Below, in pieces: positions 6,019 through 8,731 of a stretch of DNA of 8,731 bases. Every line of letters starts with the position of its first letter. The first letter of the stretch is position 1. The notes beneath the pieces are model-generated. The model saw nothing but the letters and a program-made list of their open reading frames with translations. It was not told where the DNA came from and searched no databases. Source of the stretch: GCA-2730975 sp964576585 (GTDB taxonomy: Bacteria; Verrucomicrobiota; Verrucomicrobiia; Opitutales; Seribacteraceae); contig CAZNWO010000135.1 of NCBI GenBank assembly GCA_964576585.1, positions 1 to 8,731 on the forward strand, written 5' to 3'. Both the position numbers and the translations under genes were made by a program.

Positions 6019-7413
6019 ATGAATGCCGAGATCAATCGCCGCGCCTTCATCGCTGATTCCGCCAAGGCGATCGTTGCCAGTTCACTTCTCTCCAGAAACG
6101 CAAATGCCGCCGAGAAGCCCGGAGATCTGCGGTTGGCCAGGTTCCGTTTTGACGTAACCCCGCCCAAGGGGCATTCGCTTTGCGGCGGCTGGATCAAACC
6201 GGTTGTCGGCGTTGACGATCCTCTGGAGGCCATCGGCTACGTGCTGATGGGTGCCGGCAAGCCGATTGTCGTTTGCGCGGTGGACTGGACGGGACTTCTG
6301 AATTCCGCACATATCCGATGGCGACAGGCTCTGGCGGATGCGGCGAAGACCACCATCGATCGCGTCGCCGTTCAGTGCGTGCATCAGCACAACGCTCCGT
6401 TTGCCTGCCTGGATGCCGAAAAAATCATTCTTGAACAGGGCGATCTGCCGCACATCGTTGAACTCGATTTCTTTACCCGCTGTCTGGATGCCGCTCGAGA
6501 CGCCGTAACCCAGTCTCTGAAAAAGGCAACCCCTGTGACGCATATCGCTCATGGCGAGGCCCGTGTGGAAAAGGTCGCAAGTAATCGCCGTATCATCGGT
6601 CTTGGTGGGAAGCTGATCTCGCAGCGTGGCAGCGCGTCGCGAAAGCCGGGTCATCATCGCTTTCCTGAAGGTCTCATCGATCCAATGCTCAAGACGGTCG
6701 CCTTTTACCACGGCGACAAGAAGCTGGTCGCCTCCCACTACTACGCATGTCACCCCATGAGCTATTACGGCGACGGCATGGTTAGCGCGGACTTCTGCGG
6801 TCTGGCTCGGCGGAGAATGCAGAAACGGGAACCGGACTGCACGCACCTTTACTTCAACGGTTGCGGCGGCAACATCGGGGCGGGCAAGTACAACAACGGC
6901 TCAAAGGAAGCACGCGTTGCGCTGACGCAGAGAATGCTCGACGGCATGACGTCTTCCGAAGCCGAATTGAAACCCCAGCCCATCGTGTCGCTCGGATGGG
7001 AGATTCGCGACATCCTGCCGCCGCTTAATCCTGCTTTCGACGAGAAACTGTTGATGGCCGGGATTTCCAACAAGAACAACCGAGTCGTTTCGCGAAACCG
7101 ACCATCGTATACAGTCGCGTTCATCCGCCGAATCAAGGCGGCGATTCCCATCACGCTCAGCTCGTTGCACGTGAACGACGTGTCACTGTTGCATCTGCCT
7201 GCGGAGTGTTTCATCGAATACCAGCTTCGAGCTCAGGCGGTCGCGCCAAATCGTTTTGTCGCCTGTGCGGCTTACGGCGATGGCGGTCCGTGGTACGTCC
7301 CGACAAAAGAAGCGTACCCGCAGGGCGGTTATGCCGTCAGCGTCGCATGGTGCGCTCCGGAAATGGATCAACTGCTCTCCGGCGGGATTCAGTGGATGCT
7401 TTCGAAGGCGTGA
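6019..7413 (+). CDS. neutral/alkaline ceramidase-like protein, Tat-exported
   Basis: The 464-residue product resembles the N-terminal domain family of neutral/alkaline non-lysosomal ceramidases, zinc-dependent amidases that cleave N-acyl sphingosine. The N-terminus carries a Tat-like NRRAFIADS (6-14), a hydrophobic segment and likely cleavage after ANA near 30. Candidate zinc ligands fit the family pattern: HQH at 122-124 (in VQCVHQHNAPF), H245 in YYACHPMSYYG, E396 in LPAECFIEYQL, and a Tyr in AAYGDGGPWYVPT (417-429). The block YFNGCGGNIGAGKYNNGS (278-295) parallels the family's FTGCAGN-type segment. It is shorter than full ceramidases (roughly 650 residues) and lacks their C-terminal domain, as do many PVC-group homologues. 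Substrate may therefore not be ceramide. A weak AAAGAAG lies about 9 bases before the ATG. It stands alone on its strand, convergent with the sulfatase gene. Confidence 0.88.
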   Translation: MNAEINRRAFIADSAKAIVASSLLSRNANAAEKPGDLRLARFRFDVTPPKGHSLCGGWIKPVVGVDDPLEAIGYVLMGAGKPIVVCAVDWTGLLNSAHIRWRQALADAAKTTIDRVAVQCVHQHNAPFACLDAEKIILEQGDLPHIVELDFFTRCLDAARDAVTQSLKKATPVTHIAHGEARVEKVASNRRIIGLGGKLISQRGSASRKPGHHRFPEGLIDPMLKTVAFYHGDKKLVASHYYACHPMSYYGDGMVSADFCGLARRRMQKREPDCTHLYFNGCGGNIGAGKYNNGSKEARVALTQRMLDGMTSSEAELKPQPIVSLGWEIRDILPPLNPAFDEKLLMAGISNKNNRVVSRNRPSYTVAFIRRIKAAIPITLSSLHVNDVSLLHLPAECFIEYQLRAQAVAPNRFVACAAYGDGGPWYVPTKEAYPQGGYAVSVAWCAPEMDQLLSGGIQWMLSKA

Positions 7414-7718
7414 TTTCAGAGGATCGAACTTGGGAGCCTCTGAGAAAGCAAGCTTCTCCCTTGGCATAGCGTTGATGGCAAATGCGTCGAAGACTAACCC
7501 AGCGGGCATACTCTTGATCGTCCATTGAAACATGAGCCTTCATCCCCAAAGCCTAATCTCGCGACTTAATTGGTGCAAGTCCGCACAGAACTCGGCGAGC
7601 GAATGCGAAGTACCGGCAGTCCATGGACACCTTGGAGATTGATTGGATCAGGGCAGAGGTTTTTGGAGCGAATGACGGTTGCGCATGAGGAAGTTATGAA
7701 TTCGGCACCAAGTCCAAT
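7414..7718. other. 305-bp gap between convergent genes, no gene recognised
   Basis: Several short overlapping frames cross this stretch on both strands, but none shows a recognisable domain, start context or consistent codon bias. GAGAA (7442-7446) can pair with TTCTC (7454-7458), a weak hairpin after the ceramidase-like gene without a T-tract. GGTGCAAGTCC at 7571-7581 recalls a segment found in some group II introns and cobalamin riboswitches, but the surrounding bases do not form the expected stem and no other conserved element accompanies it. Confidence 0.45.
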
Positions 7719-8731
7719 CTACTTGGACGCTCGCGTGAGTTGGTTTTTTTCGCGTCCGTTCCAGAGCTTGGCGAGCTCCCGGACTCTTCCGGGGTGATCC
7801 TTCGCCAAATCGTTCAACTCGTTGGGGTCCTTGCCCAGGTCGTAAAGTTCCCACTCGGCTTTCTTTTTCCCATCCTTGTTGAAGACCAGTTTCCAGTTGC
7901 CCGTCCGGATGGCCTTCCCTCTCGCGTGGTGGAAAAAGAGGACCGCCGGGTCGGGTTGCTTCTCTCCTTGAAGAGAAGGAAGGATGGAACGACCGTCCCA
8001 TGCGATCCGCTTGGCTCCGCCTGATTTTTCCGCAGGCTTTATGCCCGTGGCATCGAGGATGGTCGGCATGAGGTCGACGAGGTGGGAGAGGGTACCGGTG
8101 GTCGTCCCTCTTGCCCGGATGCCTTTTGGCCAGTGGGCGATCATGGGCGTATGGATACCGCCCTCGTGGTCGTATTGCTTGAAGAGGCGAAAGGGGGTGT
8201 TGGAAAGGTTGGCCCAGCCGTACCCATAGCTTTGGTAGGTGATCTCCGGGCCCGGCATCAGGTGCGTCAGGTTGCCCGGCTTCATGGGCCTTCCGTCCCT
8301 CGTCTTTTCCGGAAGGTAGTCACCCTTGCGATTGGCCCCGTACTCGACGTGGCAGCCACCGTTGTCGATGGTGAAGAAGGTGAGGGTGTCGTCCAGTAGG
8401 CCGGACTTGCGCAAGTGATCGAGCACCCGCCCGATGACCCGATCCATGATGGTCACTTGGGCGGCGTAGACTTCCATTCTCCTCTCCTGCCAAGCCTTGT
8501 GCTTCTCATCCTTCCAGGCCGGAACCTTCGGGTGGCGAGGGGAGAGCTTGACCGTCTTCTCGATGACCCCGAGCGTCTTCATCCGCTTGAGCCGCTCGCT
8601 ACGCAGTTCGTCCCAGCCTGCGGAGAACTTGCCCTTGTACTTCTCGATCTCGCTTTGGGGCGCATGGAGGGGCCAGTGGGCGGCGGTGAAGGGAAGGTAG
8701 AGGAAAAAGGGCTTGTCCTTGGGCGTCTCCT
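7719..8731 (-). CDS. AtsA-like type I arylsulfatase, 5' end beyond the window
   Basis: The frame runs off the right edge, giving 336 visible residues and a complete C-terminus. Type I sulfatases hydrolyse sulfate esters using a formylglycine residue and a calcium ion. The formylglycine motif (C/S-x-P-x-R) lies in the missing N-terminal part, so activity cannot be judged. Visible landmarks, numbered from the first complete codon: PFFLYLPFTAAHWPLHAP (7-24) with the active-site-type His18; YKGKFSAGWDELRSERL, typical of the AtsA-like subgroup; TIDNGG (120-125) with the calcium-binding-type Asp122 and Asn123; NTPFRLFKQYDHEGGI (177-192) with a conserved Lys184; and the C-terminal GNWKLV and ELYDLGKDPNELNDLA blocks. 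The internal ATG at 8580-8582 is not the start, because homologous sequence continues upstream of it. The protein is probably exported, but the signal region is not visible. The sulfated substrate is unknown. Confidence 0.95.
   Translation of the reverse strand, partial: ETPKDKPFFLYLPFTAAHWPLHAPQSEIEKYKGKFSAGWDELRSERLKRMKTLGVIEKTVKLSPRHPKVPAWKDEKHKAWQERRMEVYAAQVTIMDRVIGRVLDHLRKSGLLDDTLTFFTIDNGGCHVEYGANRKGDYLPEKTRDGRPMKPGNLTHLMPGPEITYQSYGYGWANLSNTPFRLFKQYDHEGGIHTPMIAHWPKGIRARGTTTGTLSHLVDLMPTILDATGIKPAEKSGGAKRIAWDGRSILPSLQGEKQPDPAVLFFHHARGKAIRTGNWKLVFNKDGKKKAEWELYDLGKDPNELNDLAKDHPGRVRELAKLWNGREKNQLTRASK

Noticed and set aside
7571..7640. Cobalamin riboswitch or group II intron fragment suggested by GGTGCAAGTCC
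   Set aside because: Flanking bases do not pair, the riboswitch's GCCACTG-type element is absent, and no intron domain V or reverse transcriptase is present.
7570..7797. 75-codon plus-strand frame overlapping the sulfatase 3' end
   Set aside because: TTG start, no recognisable domain, and it overlaps a well-supported gene on the other strand.
1..8731. Defence system, CRISPR array, integrase or insertion sequence
   Set aside because: No transposase, recombinase, nuclease or regular spaced repeats were seen; the only repeats are the inverted DUF1501 scrap and the internal coiled-coil repeats.

Overview
The window looks like chromosomal DNA from a Planctomycetota/Verrucomicrobiota (PVC-group) bacterium. 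It combines a DUF1501 protein, an AtsA-like sulfatase, a secreted neutral-ceramidase-like protein, a membrane-anchored protein with prenyltransferase/squalene-oxidase-type repeats, and several proteins with twin-arginine (Tat) signals. This mix is characteristic of that group. The assignment rests on family content alone and cannot be narrowed to a genus.

Layout. A possible 3' tail of an upstream gene ends at 38. A DUF1501 gene (163-1560, +) is followed by a 289-bp AT-rich gap that holds an inverted, almost identical copy of a 38-bp piece of the DUF1501 gene plus several short hairpins. An exported lysine/alanine-rich coiled-coil protein with one EF-hand-like loop follows (1850-2683, +). It runs head-on, 10 bp apart, into a Tat-exported protein with a Gfo/Idh/MocA-like layout (2694-3950, -). 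Upstream of that, on the same strand, is a membrane-anchored alpha/alpha-toroid repeat protein (4042-5568, -). A 450-bp gap (5569-6018) contains a plausible promoter for the minus-strand pair and a fragment resembling a MORN_2/YwqK repeat. A ceramidase-like protein (6019-7413, +) and, across a 305-bp gap, the C-terminal two thirds or so of a type I sulfatase (7719 to the window edge, -) complete the window.

How they fit together. Nearly every product carries an export signal or membrane anchor, so the region encodes envelope or periplasmic functions. No operon longer than two genes is evident and strand changes are frequent. DUF1501, sulfatase and ceramidase-like proteins usually occur as large paralogous families in these bacteria and are thought to serve the breakdown of sulfated or complex organic matter, but nothing here shows one shared pathway. 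I found no CRISPR array, rRNA, tRNA, intact insertion sequence or recognisable defence system. The strongest unexplained signal is the inverted DUF1501 fragment and the patchwork of gene remnants in the gaps.
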